NCBI GenBank assembly: GCA_947495425.1
Contig: CANLYR010000003.1
Location: 1 to 64,000 of the forward strand
Reading direction: 5' to 3'
From: an uncultured Aquimarina sp.
GTDB lineage: Bacteria; Bacteroidota; Bacteroidia; Flavobacteriales; Flavobacteriaceae
DNA: 64,000 nucleotides
Shown here one piece after another: positions 27,405 to 38,100 of the stretch (the first letter of the stretch is position 1; every line of letters starts with the position of its first letter). Both the position numbers and the translations under genes were made by a program. A model generated the notes under the pieces. That model saw nothing but the letters and a program-made list of their open reading frames with translations. It was not told the origin of the DNA and made no database searches.

Positions 27405-28286
27405 ATGAAAAGATTAATCCTTTTACTTAGTTTAATATGTTCGGTAACATTATTTTCACAAGGTAATATCACGAATAATGACATTATAGTCACATCAGAT
27501 GGTCAACTTATCCAGGCAAAAGTAATTAGAGTAACAGACAATGCAATTAGTTTTAATTATCCTGGAGAAAGTGTAGTAAATGAAATCAAGGTAAATAATC
27601 TTCAAAAAATTGTCTTTGCAAGCGGAAGGACTCAGAATTTTACTGCTCAACAATCGGCTGCAAAATTGCCTAAAGAAACTGCGCTTACACAAAACAACAA
27701 TAATTTATCTCAACAAAATAATACTTCGGTGCCTAAAGAAGATATTTATTTGTTACCTGAATACAAAGAAAATACGATAGCCATAATTCCTTTTTCGTTT
27801 TTAAAAAATGAAATGTATGAAGAGATATTATCGGGTGAAGCTACTTCTTATGCTACTGATTTTTTGATTAAAAATGCTAGCCGTTATGGTATTCAAATTC
27901 AAGATATGAATACTACTATCGATAAGCTCATCAATGCTGGCATAAGTCATAAACAACTTAGAGAGGCGACCCCTGAGGCACTTAGAAAGATTGTCGGTAC
28001 AGAATTTCTAATACAAGCAGAATTAAGAGCGTCTTCTTCAGAAAAACTAAATAACAACACCTCTAATTTCTATTCAAATAGAGGAGAATCTCCTTCAACA
28101 CCTTCTGGTATTAAAACAACAATTACACTTAAGTTATATGATTCATCATCAGAAAAATATAGTGTTAATTTTACAGAAGAATTAAAAATAAAGAATACCA
28201 GTTCTGCAGCACAACAAAAGTTATATAAGTGGAAATCATCTATGGAGTATGTATTAGAACAATTTTTATTGTCAAAAAATTTATAA
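27405..28286 (+). CDS. Secreted protein of unknown function, possible CsgG/LpoB-like C-terminal domain
   Basis: Exported protein of 293 residues with signal peptide MKRLILLLSLICSVTLFSQG. The N-terminal domain (about 22-85) is a small beta module (DIIVTSDGQLIQAKVIRVTD, KVNNLQKIVFASGRTQNF), then a Gln/Asn-rich linker (about 85-110). The C-terminal domain (about 122-290) starts with TIAIIPFSFLKNE and has VGTEFLIQAEL, a layout that resembles CsgG/LpoB-type lipoprotein folds, but I could not confirm it. A strong hairpin terminator follows. No operon partner is evident. Confidence 0.6.
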   Translation: MKRLILLLSLICSVTLFSQGNITNNDIIVTSDGQLIQAKVIRVTDNAISFNYPGESVVNEIKVNNLQKIVFASGRTQNFTAQQSAAKLPKETALTQNNNNLSQQNNTSVPKEDIYLLPEYKENTIAIIPFSFLKNEMYEEILSGEATSYATDFLIKNASRYGIQIQDMNTTIDKLINAGISHKQLREATPEALRKIVGTEFLIQAELRASSSEKLNNNTSNFYSNRGESPSTPSGIKTTITLKLYDSSSEKYSVNFTEELKIKNTSSAAQQKLYKWKSSMEYVLEQFLLSKNL

Positions 28287-28306
28287 AGCATCGTAATCAC
28301 AATATA

Positions 28307-28344
28307 GAAGTCAGGTTTATTAATACACAAACCTGACTTCTTTT
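28307..28344 (+). terminator. Rho-independent terminator
   Basis: Perfect 12-bp stem GAAGTCAGGTTT / AAACCTGACTTC with a 10-nt loop, followed by TTTT, 20 bp after the preceding stop. Confidence 0.8.
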
Positions 28345-28440
28345 AAAATACATCCTCCATATCCTAGAATAATAGCACTCATTACTTGATTCTAACAACA
28401 ATGTCTCCAATTTAATTAATAAGTTGTTATTTTTGCTTAG

Positions 28441-28557
28441 TAAAGAACCTCGTGGCTTGCCGACGAGGCATTTGTAAGAAACTGATTTTTGATTTCGAGA
28501 CAAGCCTCGGAGCATTCAAATCTCGCTATGTCTGCCTGATGCAGGATTAGCAAGTAA
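28441..28557 (+). repeat. Dispersed intergenic repeat, copy C (extended hairpin variant)
   Basis: Third copy. It begins taaagaacc and contains GGCATTTGTAAGAAACTGA and TTTTTGATTTCGAG. The terminal hairpin that is CTCG-5nt-CGAG in copies A and B is replaced by a longer one, CTCGCTA ... TAGCAAG, enclosing CTGC-CTGAT-GCAG. It lies just before the PAP2 gene start. Confidence 0.7.
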
Positions 28558-28566
28558 ATTTTTATT

Positions 28567-29460
28567 ATGACCTACACCAAAGCTCTAATTCTTAGTTTTA
28601 TAGTAACCATCATATCCTTTACCGCCCATGCTCAAGAATCTAGTAGTATCCCCAATTCTGAAAAAGCCAAAGACACTACAGGTATACAAAATTCAGAAAA
28701 TAAAAGAACTACCTGGCAAATGATAAAATATGATGGGGCATCAATTTTTGGAGGAGTAAAACATGCGTATACACGACCTTTTACGTGGAAAGAAAAGGAT
28801 TGGGCAACTTTTGGTATTCTTATAGCAGGTAGCACAGCTTTACTAGGTCTTGATGATCCAGCAAAGGAATATTTTGCAAACCAGGAAAAAGATATTCCCG
28901 ATGGAATTAAAGAAGTTGCATTTCGGTTTGGAAAACCACTTATCAACTATGGGCTAACCACTAGTGTGTATGCCTTGGGGTTAATTACCAAAAATAAGAA
29001 AATAAGAAAAACAGGAGTGCTTCTGATCGCCTCAGCTACTGCTGGTGGTTTACTTCAGACTGCAGCCAAAACATTTGTAGGGCGTGCACGACCTCTTACT
29101 GGTGAAGGTAATCTTAGTTTTCGATTCTATTCTGGTGGAGATGCTGCATACCATTCTTTCCCTTCTGGCCATACCATTCTATCAGTTACCACAGCATATG
29201 CTATAGGAAAACAATTCAAAAATCCTTTCCTCAAAGGAGGGATTTATGCTATAGGATTATTGTCTCCTGTATCTCGTCTGTGGTCTGAAGCCCATTGGCT
29301 AACTGATGTAGCTCTTGGCAGCGCATTGAGTATTATTATTGTAGAAAGTATTGACAACTATCTAACAAAAGATAGAGGCTATGCTTATGCTAATAAACAT
29401 AAAATAAAATGGAATCTACGTGTAGGCGCTAATCAAATTGGAGTCGTTGGCCGTTTCTAG
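28567..29460 (+). CDS. PAP2-family membrane-associated phosphatase
   Basis: Predicted lipid or isoprenoid phosphate phosphatase of 297 residues with a signal peptide (HAQ cleavage near 23). The three PAP2 signatures are complete: KTFVGRARP (168-176), PSGH (199-202), and SRLWSEAHWLTD (236-247). Several hydrophobic segments surround them. The likely substrates are undecaprenyl diphosphate, phosphatidic acid or related lipids at the periplasmic face; the exact one cannot be told. It stands alone between two convergent or opposed genes. Confidence 0.88.
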   Translation: MTYTKALILSFIVTIISFTAHAQESSSIPNSEKAKDTTGIQNSENKRTTWQMIKYDGASIFGGVKHAYTRPFTWKEKDWATFGILIAGSTALLGLDDPAKEYFANQEKDIPDGIKEVAFRFGKPLINYGLTTSVYALGLITKNKKIRKTGVLLIASATAGGLLQTAAKTFVGRARPLTGEGNLSFRFYSGGDAAYHSFPSGHTILSVTTAYAIGKQFKNPFLKGGIYAIGLLSPVSRLWSEAHWLTDVALGSALSIIIVESIDNYLTKDRGYAYANKHKIKWNLRVGANQIGVVGRF

Positions 29461-29479
29461 TAGTATACTTTTATCAATA

Positions 29480-32400
29480 CTAATTAAACTCTTTTTCATA
29501 ATATGTGGCTGCGTCTTGTAACAGCATATCCAGGTATTTATTTTCAGTTGTAAGACGTTCTTCATCCCAATTCAAGTATTTTATAAGGTCTTCTTGTATT
29601 AGTGAGCGGTATTTATGTATGCTATTGATATCAAAATAAAGTCTGCCCGTTCTTCTCACGAAGAAATCAGCTAATCCGTTAGTCATTTCATAGTGTATAC
29701 TATACCATAGTTCGGCTCTAATTAATTTTTCTTCAACCGAATCATTTAGAAAATAACTAACTTTATCAATGATGACATCAGCTTGTTTGCCATACGTTGA
29801 TGCTAAATACCATCCATAATACGGATCTTCAATTTTTAGTTCTTTAAGCTGTAGTGTGATCTCATTTAAATACGTATCAACGGCTTTAGTATCTTGAAGC
29901 GGTGTACTCGTTAGCGGTATGTGTTGTGTATGTGATTTAGAAAAAGCTGCTCTCTTTTTGGCACTCATTGTTTTTAACACCGTATCAATTACTCGCTGTG
30001 CCATTTTACGATATCCGGTAAGCTTACCGCCAGCTATCGAGATTAAACCCGTTTTGGATACAAAAATCTCATCTTTTCTAGACAATTCAGAGGGATCTTT
30101 TCCATCTTCATGAATCAAAGGTCGCAAGCCTGCCCAATTAGATTCTATATCTTCCAGCGTGAGCTGTATGCTGGGGAACATGTGATTTACAGCCTTAAGA
30201 AGGTATGATGCATCGTCCTGTGTTGCAACTACTCGATTTAGATTCGCCTTATAATTAGTATCTGTAGTACCAACATATGTTGCTCTTCCTCTTGGGATAG
30301 CAAAAATCATTCTTCCATCAGGGACATCAAAATAGATAGATTGCGTAAGCGGAAACCGTGCTCTAGAAAAAACCAAATGTACCCCTTTTGTGAGATGTAA
30401 GTGCTTATTGTTCATCGAATGATCCTTTTCACGTAATAAATCCACCCATGGACCGGCAGCAGAAACAAAATTTTTGGATCGTATGGTAAAGTTTTCTTCA
30501 GTATTGTGATCTACACACTGAATACTTTTAATTTTACCTTCTTCATTATAATTAAAAGAAGCCATCTCACAATAATTTAGGCTATTAGCTCCAAAAGAAG
30601 CTGCCTTTTTTAAGAGTTCTATGGTAAGTCTTGCATCATCGGTTCTATATTCTGCATAGTATCCTCCTCCGGTTAGTCCTTCTTTACTCAATAATGGTTC
30701 TTTGGCCAAGGTTTCTTGTACACTCAGCATTTTTCGTTTATCATCACCTTCAACATTAGCTAGTAAATCATAGACTTTAAGCCCTATAGAAGCCATAAAC
30801 TTACCATAGGTTCCTCCTTCTATGAGTGGAAGCAACATTTTTTCTGGGACTACAAGGTGTGGGGCGAGCTTATGTACTGTAGCTCGTTCGCTACCTGATT
30901 CTTTTACCAAGCCAATTTCCATCTGCTTGAGGTAACGCAGTCCACCATGAATGAGTTTGGTAGATTTATTACTAGTCCCAGAGGCAAAATCATTTTTTTC
31001 TACTAGGCAAACCTTCAAACCTCTTGCTGCAGCATCTAGTGCAATTCCTGCCCCGGTCACTCCGCCACCAATAACTACCAGATCATATTTCTCATTTTTT
31101 GCTTTATTTAATTGAGCGTTACGATCCAAAACAGAGAAACGAATAGCACCTTCTTCTTTTACAGCCAACATATCTTTGTTAACTGTTTTAGTTCTGGCTA
31201 CTGCTTGTTGCCAACCGATATATTTCCTGCTTCGTTCATGTGCTGTGATCTCAGGTTTAAAAACAGTATCTACAGCTCTTATTTTTGAAATATCTTTTTT
31301 ATTCCAAATCCCGGCTTTGATGCCTGCCAGAAAAGCGGCACCTAGCGCGGTAACTTCTAACATTTTTGGGCGCTCTACATCTACATTAAGAATGTCGGAT
31401 TGAAATTGCATCAAATAACTATTGGCAGAAGCTCCTCCATCTACTTTTAGTGCTGCCATTTGTTTACCACTGTCCTCAACCATAGCCTCGAGTACATCTC
31501 TGGTTTGATAGGCTAATGCTTCTACCGTGGCTTTGATAATTTCATTTTTACCAGAATCCAAGGTGAGTCCGTAGATTGCTCCTTTGGCTTCCATATCCCA
31601 ATGAGGTGCGCCTAATCCAGCAAATGCAGGTACTACATATAGATCATCTGGGGAAGTAGTTGATTTACATATTTCCTCTGTCTCGGCTGCACTATCAATA
31701 ACTTGTAATCTATCGCGCAACCACTGTATAGAAGCCCCTCCTACAAATATACTTCCTTCTAAAGCATACTTAATAGTATCATCTGGCAGACTGCAGCAAA
31801 GTGTGGTTAATAACCCGTTTTTTGACTTGTATGCTTTTTTTCCTGTATTAAGTAGCATAAAACAACCTGTCCCATAGGTATTTTTGGCAATTCCTGATTT
31901 ATAACCTCCTTGTCCAAATAGTGATGCTTGTTGATCTCCTGCTACCCCATACATTGGAATATTATGACCCTCATGGTTAATGTTTCCAAAATCAGATGAA
32001 GAATACTGTACCTCAGGAAGCATCGATTTAGGAATATCCAAAGCTTTTAACAGTTGTTCGTCCCAATGAAGATCAATAATGTTATAAAGCATGGTTCTGG
32101 ATGCATTAGAATGATCTGTTACATGCTTGGCTCCATTAGTAAATTTCCATATTAACCAGGTATCAATGGTACCAAATAATAAATCTCCTTTTGCAGCTTT
32201 TTCTCTGGCTCCTTCGACATGATCAAGAATCCACTTCAATTTTGTACCAGAAAAATAAGAATCAATGACCAATCCTGTGTTTTTTGACACATATTCACTC
32301 AACCCCAGAGATTTTAGGTTTTCGCAAATCTTGGTTGTTCTTTTATCTAACCAAACTATAGCATTGTATATCGGCACACCCGTATTTTTATCCCATACTA

Positions 32401-32659
32401 CAGTAGTCTCACGTTGATTAGTAATGCCTACACCTGCAATATCCCCTACAGATATTCCTGATGTAGAAAGGACTTCAGCAAACACTTCTTGTTGATGTGT
32501 GAAAATTTCTACCGGATCATGTTCGACCCATCCGGATTTAGGGTAATGCTGAGTTAATTCTTTTTGAGCAATCCCACAGATATCGCCTAAATTATTGAAG
32601 ATAATTGCTCGTGTACTCGTTGTTCCTTGATCAAATGCTATGATATACTTCTTGGTCAT
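29480..32659 (-). CDS. Fused glycerol kinase and FAD-dependent glycerol-3-phosphate dehydrogenase (GlpK-GlpD)
   Basis: One continuous reading frame of about 1059 residues joins two glycerol-catabolism enzymes. I chose the ATG at 32659 (MTKKYIIAFDQGTTSTRAI), eight codons inside the longest frame. The GlpK part covers about 1-490: the phosphate loop FDQGTTSTR, GITNQRETTVVWDK, IDTWLIWK, GTGCFMLLNTG, LEGSIFVGGASIQWLRD, and VDGGAS. A linker of about 30 residues follows. The GlpD part then covers about 522-1059, with FAD loop VVIGGGVTGAGIALDAAARG, the FGD signature FASGTSNKSTKLIHGGLRYL, and the DAO_C C-terminal domain. The fusion would convert glycerol to dihydroxyacetone phosphate in two linked steps, passing electrons to quinone. 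No glpF or glpR is nearby. Confidence 0.9.
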   Translation of the reverse strand: MTKKYIIAFDQGTTSTRAIIFNNLGDICGIAQKELTQHYPKSGWVEHDPVEIFTHQQEVFAEVLSTSGISVGDIAGVGITNQRETTVVWDKNTGVPIYNAIVWLDKRTTKICENLKSLGLSEYVSKNTGLVIDSYFSGTKLKWILDHVEGAREKAAKGDLLFGTIDTWLIWKFTNGAKHVTDHSNASRTMLYNIIDLHWDEQLLKALDIPKSMLPEVQYSSSDFGNINHEGHNIPMYGVAGDQQASLFGQGGYKSGIAKNTYGTGCFMLLNTGKKAYKSKNGLLTTLCCSLPDDTIKYALEGSIFVGGASIQWLRDRLQVIDSAAETEEICKSTTSPDDLYVVPAFAGLGAPHWDMEAKGAIYGLTLDSGKNEIIKATVEALAYQTRDVLEAMVEDSGKQMAALKVDGGASANSYLMQFQSDILNVDVERPKMLEVTALGAAFLAGIKAGIWNKKDISKIRAVDTVFKPEITAHERSRKYIGWQQAVARTKTVNKDMLAVKEEGAIRFSVLDRNAQLNKAKNEKYDLVVIGGGVTGAGIALDAAARGLKVCLVEKNDFASGTSNKSTKLIHGGLRYLKQMEIGLVKESGSERATVHKLAPHLVVPEKMLLPLIEGGTYGKFMASIGLKVYDLLANVEGDDKRKMLSVQETLAKEPLLSKEGLTGGGYYAEYRTDDARLTIELLKKAASFGANSLNYCEMASFNYNEEGKIKSIQCVDHNTEENFTIRSKNFVSAAGPWVDLLREKDHSMNNKHLHLTKGVHLVFSRARFPLTQSIYFDVPDGRMIFAIPRGRATYVGTTDTNYKANLNRVVATQDDASYLLKAVNHMFPSIQLTLEDIESNWAGLRPLIHEDGKDPSELSRKDEIFVSKTGLISIAGGKLTGYRKMAQRVIDTVLKTMSAKKRAAFSKSHTQHIPLTSTPLQDTKAVDTYLNEITLQLKELKIEDPYYGWYLASTYGKQADVIIDKVSYFLNDSVEEKLIRAELWYSIHYEMTNGLADFFVRRTGRLYFDINSIHKYRSLIQEDLIKYLNWDEERLTTENKYLDMLLQDAATYYEKEFN

Positions 32660-32830
32660 ATTATAAGTATTAATTATGTGCAATATTCAGTAAACGTATG
32701 CAGTCTCACTATTGTAGACTTTATCCAGTAGTACTCTAAACAATTAATTTTCAAGTAAAGCTATACAACTATGCTACTCTGTGCTACATAGTGCAATATA
32801 CTATAAAAATTAAAACTAGGTACTGTTGTT

Positions 32831-33733
32831 TTATTCTTTTATAGGAAGAAATATTTCTGCTCTCCATTCTATTTCATTTCCTCCTTGCATTGGATTATTG
32901 TAAAAAACTTCGAGAAGTTTGTCCTCAACTGGTATGTTATTTTTGGTTGCATATGCCAGTAAAACAAACCAAGCTTCGTCACTATTTCTATAATTTCCGT
33001 AATAGGTTGCTTTTAAAGCCTTCTGCTTACTAATTGTTCTATATTTAAGCTTTTCATTAACAGGTAAAGAATCCTTAAAGACTATTGGGAAACCAAAATT
33101 CATGTAAATAGAATCCGTTTTTATATTCCAATTGTTAATCTCTACAAAAGGAAACCCCTTTTGCTTTACATGACTTTCTTTCAACTTAGGGTATAGATAT
33201 GCATTATTCCTCATCATCTCAGTAGCTTTGTTATATCGCTTGGTCTTTGATGAAACTGATAGGACTTCCATGTCAGCGATTTGATCCTCTCCTTCTACAA
33301 TAACTCTAAAACTATCTGTATAATAGTTGAGCTTTTTCCTGAAACTGATTAGGTCATCCTTTACAGCGTCTACAAGCGCCGTAGATCCTGTTAGTATTTG
33401 CATGCGATTTTTAATCGAATGATTCTTAGAGATTATACCTACCTGAATTTGGGTTATAGTATCTGCAACACTACTGAAACTCCAATCCAAAACCACAGGT
33501 TCTTCCCCAAGGATTACTTCTTGCTTAATTTGTGTAAACGGTACCTTTTCTATGGTTTGGGTCATGTTTTCTTCTCTGTTTTTAGCAGATCTCAGATGCA
33601 GTACCTGATCATAAACACTGCCGGGTGCCGCATTTGCTCTAAATGTAATCTGATAATCATATTTCTTAATGAATAAGTACCAACTGATACCTCCTAATAA
33701 TATGATTAGAGTAAGTAAACCTATTTTCTTCAT
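32831..33733 (-). CDS. Membrane-anchored protein with GyrI-like small-molecule-binding domain
   Basis: Protein of about 300 residues. A single N-terminal hydrophobic helix (IGLLTLIILLGGISWYLFI) precedes an SRPBCC-like region (about 35-165), and a C-terminal GyrI/SOUL-like effector-binding domain follows (KALKATYYGNYRNSDEAWFV to WRAEIFLPI). I chose the ATG at 33733; a GTG at 33739 overlaps the stop of the haloperoxidase-like gene and is equally possible. It is the last gene of the second SusCD locus. Function unknown; small-molecule binding is inferred from the GyrI-like domain. Confidence 0.7.
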   Translation of the reverse strand: MKKIGLLTLIILLGGISWYLFIKKYDYQITFRANAAPGSVYDQVLHLRSAKNREENMTQTIEKVPFTQIKQEVILGEEPVVLDWSFSSVADTITQIQVGIISKNHSIKNRMQILTGSTALVDAVKDDLISFRKKLNYYTDSFRVIVEGEDQIADMEVLSVSSKTKRYNKATEMMRNNAYLYPKLKESHVKQKGFPFVEINNWNIKTDSIYMNFGFPIVFKDSLPVNEKLKYRTISKQKALKATYYGNYRNSDEAWFVLLAYATKNNIPVEDKLLEVFYNNPMQGGNEIEWRAEIFLPIKE

Positions 33734-33738
33734 TCCCA

Positions 33739-35103
33739 CTATTGCTTAGTACTGCTTGTTGCTGAATTATTATCTGTCATTCGTAACTTCTTGATAACGT
33801 ATTTACCTAATGCTTTACCTTGTGCTAACCCCAAATCAATAGCTGCTCGATAATGAATCCCACCATACAATCTACTAATTGCTGCTTCATCTGCAGCAGT
33901 ATTAAATGATCTAAAAGAACGGATAGGAAGGCCATATTGTACTTCGGTAGTATCATTAAACTCAAAATTTTCACCAAAAATATCGGTGAGTACAGTAGCT
34001 GCCGCTCCCGATACTACCGAGTGTCCACTGGTATATTCTGGAAAAGGTGGAGTTTGTAAAACAGGTTGCCAGTTTTCATCAATATGCTGATTTATTACTG
34101 TCTCTGGGCGAATTAAATTACTTCTATATTTTTCATCCCAACAGCTTATAAATGCATCTGCAATAGCAATAGAAGTTTTGGTATATGCATAGATTGTTTT
34201 TTCAAAATCTGCATTTGTTTTCTTGCATGCAATCTTACAAATGCCGATCCAATGTGCTCCCGGTGTGATTTTTTTTGTTGCAAACATCAGGTGTCCTTTG
34301 TGTGTAGACACATAAGGATTACAATCCCAGAACTGAGCTATTTGTAGTTTTTCTGAAGTTTCTCCTTCTTTTTTGATCTGTTGACCTATTTCAAAGGTTT
34401 CTAAGACTTCTTTATAAAACGGAGTGTCTTTTTCTAAAGAAAAATCAGGATGTTTTGCGGGTCTAAATTGAGATGCAGAATCTATTACAGCCGGTCTAAT
34501 CTCGCGCCAATGAGGCTCTATCCCATCCATATAGTCAGGCGGAGTAGGCTGCCATCGGGCTGGATCATCGGTGTGTACAGAAAATTTTGGCATCGTTCGC
34601 GTCTGCGCATACTTATCTTTATCCAACCAATCTGTGATATGTTTTGCTACCGCTAACCCGTAAGTTTTAGAATCATGAAAAGAACGCTCATTTACCTTCC
34701 CCCAGGAGGTATACAAACTATCCCTGTATATATCTACCTTATCTTCAGAAAAAATGAGTGTTTTCCCTACCTCTAAATAGGCAACCAAAGCTGCTACCCT
34801 AAAATTTATACTAGCCGTAGTATCTGGCTCGGGGATTGGAGATAGATCATGTACCTGACCTGATAATGAGGTGTACATTGTATTGCCCTTACACATCACT
34901 TCATAGGCAGCAATGTTTGGATAATTATATATCCGACTTGCTACAGGGGGAGAAAATATATCATGTACCATTACCCCAGTCAACATATCGACTGATCTGT
35001 GATAATGTTCCTGAGTAATTATAATTTCTTTTTCCTCCTTTTGACAAGTAGAAAAACAAAAAGCAATCCCTAAAACTAATATCGATTTACAAATCTTATT
35101 CAT
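33739..35103 (-). CDS. Vanadium-dependent haloperoxidase/PAP2-superfamily lipoprotein
   Basis: Exported lipoprotein of about 454 residues. The ATG at 35103 gives MNKICKSILVLGIAFCFSTC with a lipobox and an 8-bp overlap with the CRTAC1-family stop; a start at 35130 is less likely. The vanadate or phosphate pocket of the haloperoxidase/PAP2 fold is complete: K-x6-RP near 325-333 (KYRSNLIRP), PEYTSGH near 355-361, and SRLYGGIHYRAAID near 410-423. In this group TSGH replaces PSGH. Whether it oxidises halide or acts as a phosphatase cannot be read from sequence. Its place behind CRTAC1-family genes and a SusCD pair is a recurrent Bacteroidota arrangement. Confidence 0.85.
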   Translation of the reverse strand: MNKICKSILVLGIAFCFSTCQKEEKEIIITQEHYHRSVDMLTGVMVHDIFSPPVASRIYNYPNIAAYEVMCKGNTMYTSLSGQVHDLSPIPEPDTTASINFRVAALVAYLEVGKTLIFSEDKVDIYRDSLYTSWGKVNERSFHDSKTYGLAVAKHITDWLDKDKYAQTRTMPKFSVHTDDPARWQPTPPDYMDGIEPHWREIRPAVIDSASQFRPAKHPDFSLEKDTPFYKEVLETFEIGQQIKKEGETSEKLQIAQFWDCNPYVSTHKGHLMFATKKITPGAHWIGICKIACKKTNADFEKTIYAYTKTSIAIADAFISCWDEKYRSNLIRPETVINQHIDENWQPVLQTPPFPEYTSGHSVVSGAAATVLTDIFGENFEFNDTTEVQYGLPIRSFRSFNTAADEAAISRLYGGIHYRAAIDLGLAQGKALGKYVIKKLRMTDNNSATSSTKQ

Positions 35104-38100
35104 AAATCTCATAAACCTCGGCTTTTTCATTATGTATCGTTACAAGTAAATACTCTTCATCCATAAAATTAACAATATGTAATCCTCGTATGGCTTTTTG
35201 AGTCAAATTAATATTCAGGGCGTTAGCATTAACCAAAACACCATCTTTCTGAAGCACCGCACCGCCAAAACTATCAAATCGCCCATGATACGGGATGACT
35301 CCAAAATAATTCCCTGCCATCAACACTTCTTCTTCTCCGTCTTTATTAAAATCATAAGTCAGCATTTGTGTAATCGGAGCTACCTGAAGCATGTCTTCAA
35401 AAGGAACAAATGTAAATTTTCCATTATCATTTTTCAGATATCCCGATGCTAACTGATGTACCTCTAATACCGTTGCATCATCCAAAGCTTCTTCTCCAAA
35501 TACCTCTTCGACTGTTTTACCTGCAAAGGCTGCATAGGTTGTAAACTTTTTTCTTAAAAAATTCAACTGACTTGATAATTCATCTAATCCTAATAACGGA
35601 TAATATTGTCCTTCTTTTTGAATAGCGACTATCGTTTCTGTTTTTTGATTCTTATCAAAATCAGCATAGTACATTTTTAACGGAAAATCCTCGGTAGCTA
35701 CGAATTTGGTGTTCATTCCCCAGTTGCCCAACAGATAATCCAGATCTCCATCGTTGTCGATATCAAATTCCTGAATGGATTGCCACAACCCCTTCAATTT
35801 TTGCTGTCCAACGGTAGGGGTGACATCGGTTAGATTTCCTTGATTATTTTTGAAAAACCGCGGCGACATCCATTCCCCGATTACGATTAAATCTTTGCTA
35901 TTGTCTCCGTCAAAATCTGTCCAGATCGCGTCGGTTACCATGCCCACATGTTGGAGTTGATCATTTTGTTTTACTGTAAAACTTCCTCCATCATTAATTA
36001 GCAGGTATGAATTGGGTATTTTACCAAAATCATAAGACACTGCATACCCTCCTAAAAAAAGATCTAAATCACCATCATTATCGACATCATTAGCTCTAAT
36101 AACAGATGTATGTTCATATAGTTCTGGAAACTCCCTTTTAACCAGTCCAGAACCTGTATTGACATACAATTGATCCAATAGTGCTTTTGATTTACCAAAA
36201 AATTCCCCTCCTGCGGCACAAATTAGTAACTCATTTTTTTGATCGCCCGTGAGATCTTCAATAAGTGCTGCTACCGATTCTTTTTGTTTATCTTCTTGCA
36301 AAGTATCAAGCTCATGTCTTACAAAACCTGTTGGGGTTTGAAAAAATAGTACTGAGGATTCGTTTTTCGAACTTCCGAAGAAAATATCATCTTTACCATC
36401 ATTATTAAGATCTCCAATAGTTGTTGCAGGGCCTTGTTCAGATATTTTATACGGAATCAATTTTTGTCTGTTAAAATCTACATAATTATTTTCGTTATGC
36501 GTATACTGTAATCCAGGAAGGCTATCTACTTTTTTAAACCATGCTTTTGGCTGCGGAAATAATGTTGTATAATCTACAGCATCTCTTTTGTGTAAAAGAG
36601 CTATTGTTAAAGTTTGATTTGTTTTGATATTTTCGGCAATCTGGATGGTATTGTCCGGCCAAATAATCTTTAGAGAATCTACAGTTTTTACAGCTCCATA
36701 TCCAAAATGTACCATCGCCTCAGACGATGATTGAAAACCTTTGGTTGTATACAACTGTTTGTACTGTAGTATGCCATTGTGATAAGAGATTACTTTGGTT
36801 CCTATGCCAAAAGGATTCGGTGTTTTGTAGTTAAATTTCAGCTTTAAATATGTTGAAGTACTATCTGTTTTATTTTTATAAAAAGTAACCGGAGCGTTGA
36901 TATTATTGGTTACTAGATCCAAATCCCCATCATTATCAAAATCTGCATAGGCACTCCCGGTAGAAATGATTGTGTCTTTAGGCAACCACTGTTTGGATTT
37001 ATCTATAAATTGAATATCAGGTGTTCCCTGAAACACAAAATTCTGTACCGCACCCGAAGGCATTAAATCCAGGGCAGCTTGATCAACTAGTTTTGTTTTA
37101 TTGATTTTTTCTTTTATTTTTTCATCAGAAATATAATTGATGTAGTCGAGATCATTCGGTCGTTTTGGGATACCGTTAGCAATAAAAACATCCTGTTCTG
37201 CATCATTATCAAAATCTGCAAACAAAGCAGACCAGCTCCAGTCAGTAAACGCAAGACCACTTTGCAAGCCGGTTTCAGCATAATAGTTACCTCCCTGATT
37301 CACCTGAAGCATGTTTCGGGAATATTGATAATGATAGCCTAATTGATTGATTCGCATATCCAGCATATCTACAGTCTCATCGCCCACAGAGGATTTCAGC
37401 ACGCGTTCATCATCAGACGCCATATCCATAGTAAAAATGTCTATATATCCATCATGGTTAATATCTGCTACATCGCTACCCATTGAGAAACGACTCACGT
37501 GCCCGAATCGTTCTTTGAGTTGTTCATCAAAAGTTCCGTCTCCATTATTAATATAATAATAATCATCTTCATGAAAATCATTACTAATATAGATATCGGT
37601 ATGCCCATCATTATTAAAATCTGCGGTAGCAACCCCCAGACCATAAGCGTTTGGTCCTCCAAAAATTCCGGCTTCTTCACTTACATCGGTAAAGGTATCG
37701 CCATCATTACGCAATAATTTATCTCCGCTCTCATCGGTTCGGTTATTACGAATCGAAGCATTACCAAAAGAGTGCTGCGTATGTATGGCATGATTGAGCA
37801 AATACATGTCTAAATCTCCATCATTATCATAATCAAAAAATGACGCTGCAGAAGAATAATTATCAAAATCTAACCCATATTGCGCTGCTTTTTCTGTGAA
37901 GGTACCGTCTCCATTATTAATAAATAATTCGTTTGCCCCGTCTAATCCCTGAACCCCCACTACGGCACATACATAAATATCCAAAAAACCGTCGCCATTC
38001 ACATCGGCCATAACTGCGCCAGTGTTCCAGTCAGAAGTGCCACCCAATCCTGCCTTTACGGTAATGTCTTCGAATTTAAAATTTCCGGTATTGAGGTAAA

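Noticed and set aside
31100-31250. GlpK-GlpD as two adjacent genes joined by a sequencing error
   Set aside because: The frame is uninterrupted and the linker has no stop or start signal typical of a gene boundary; I kept it as a fusion, subject to checking.
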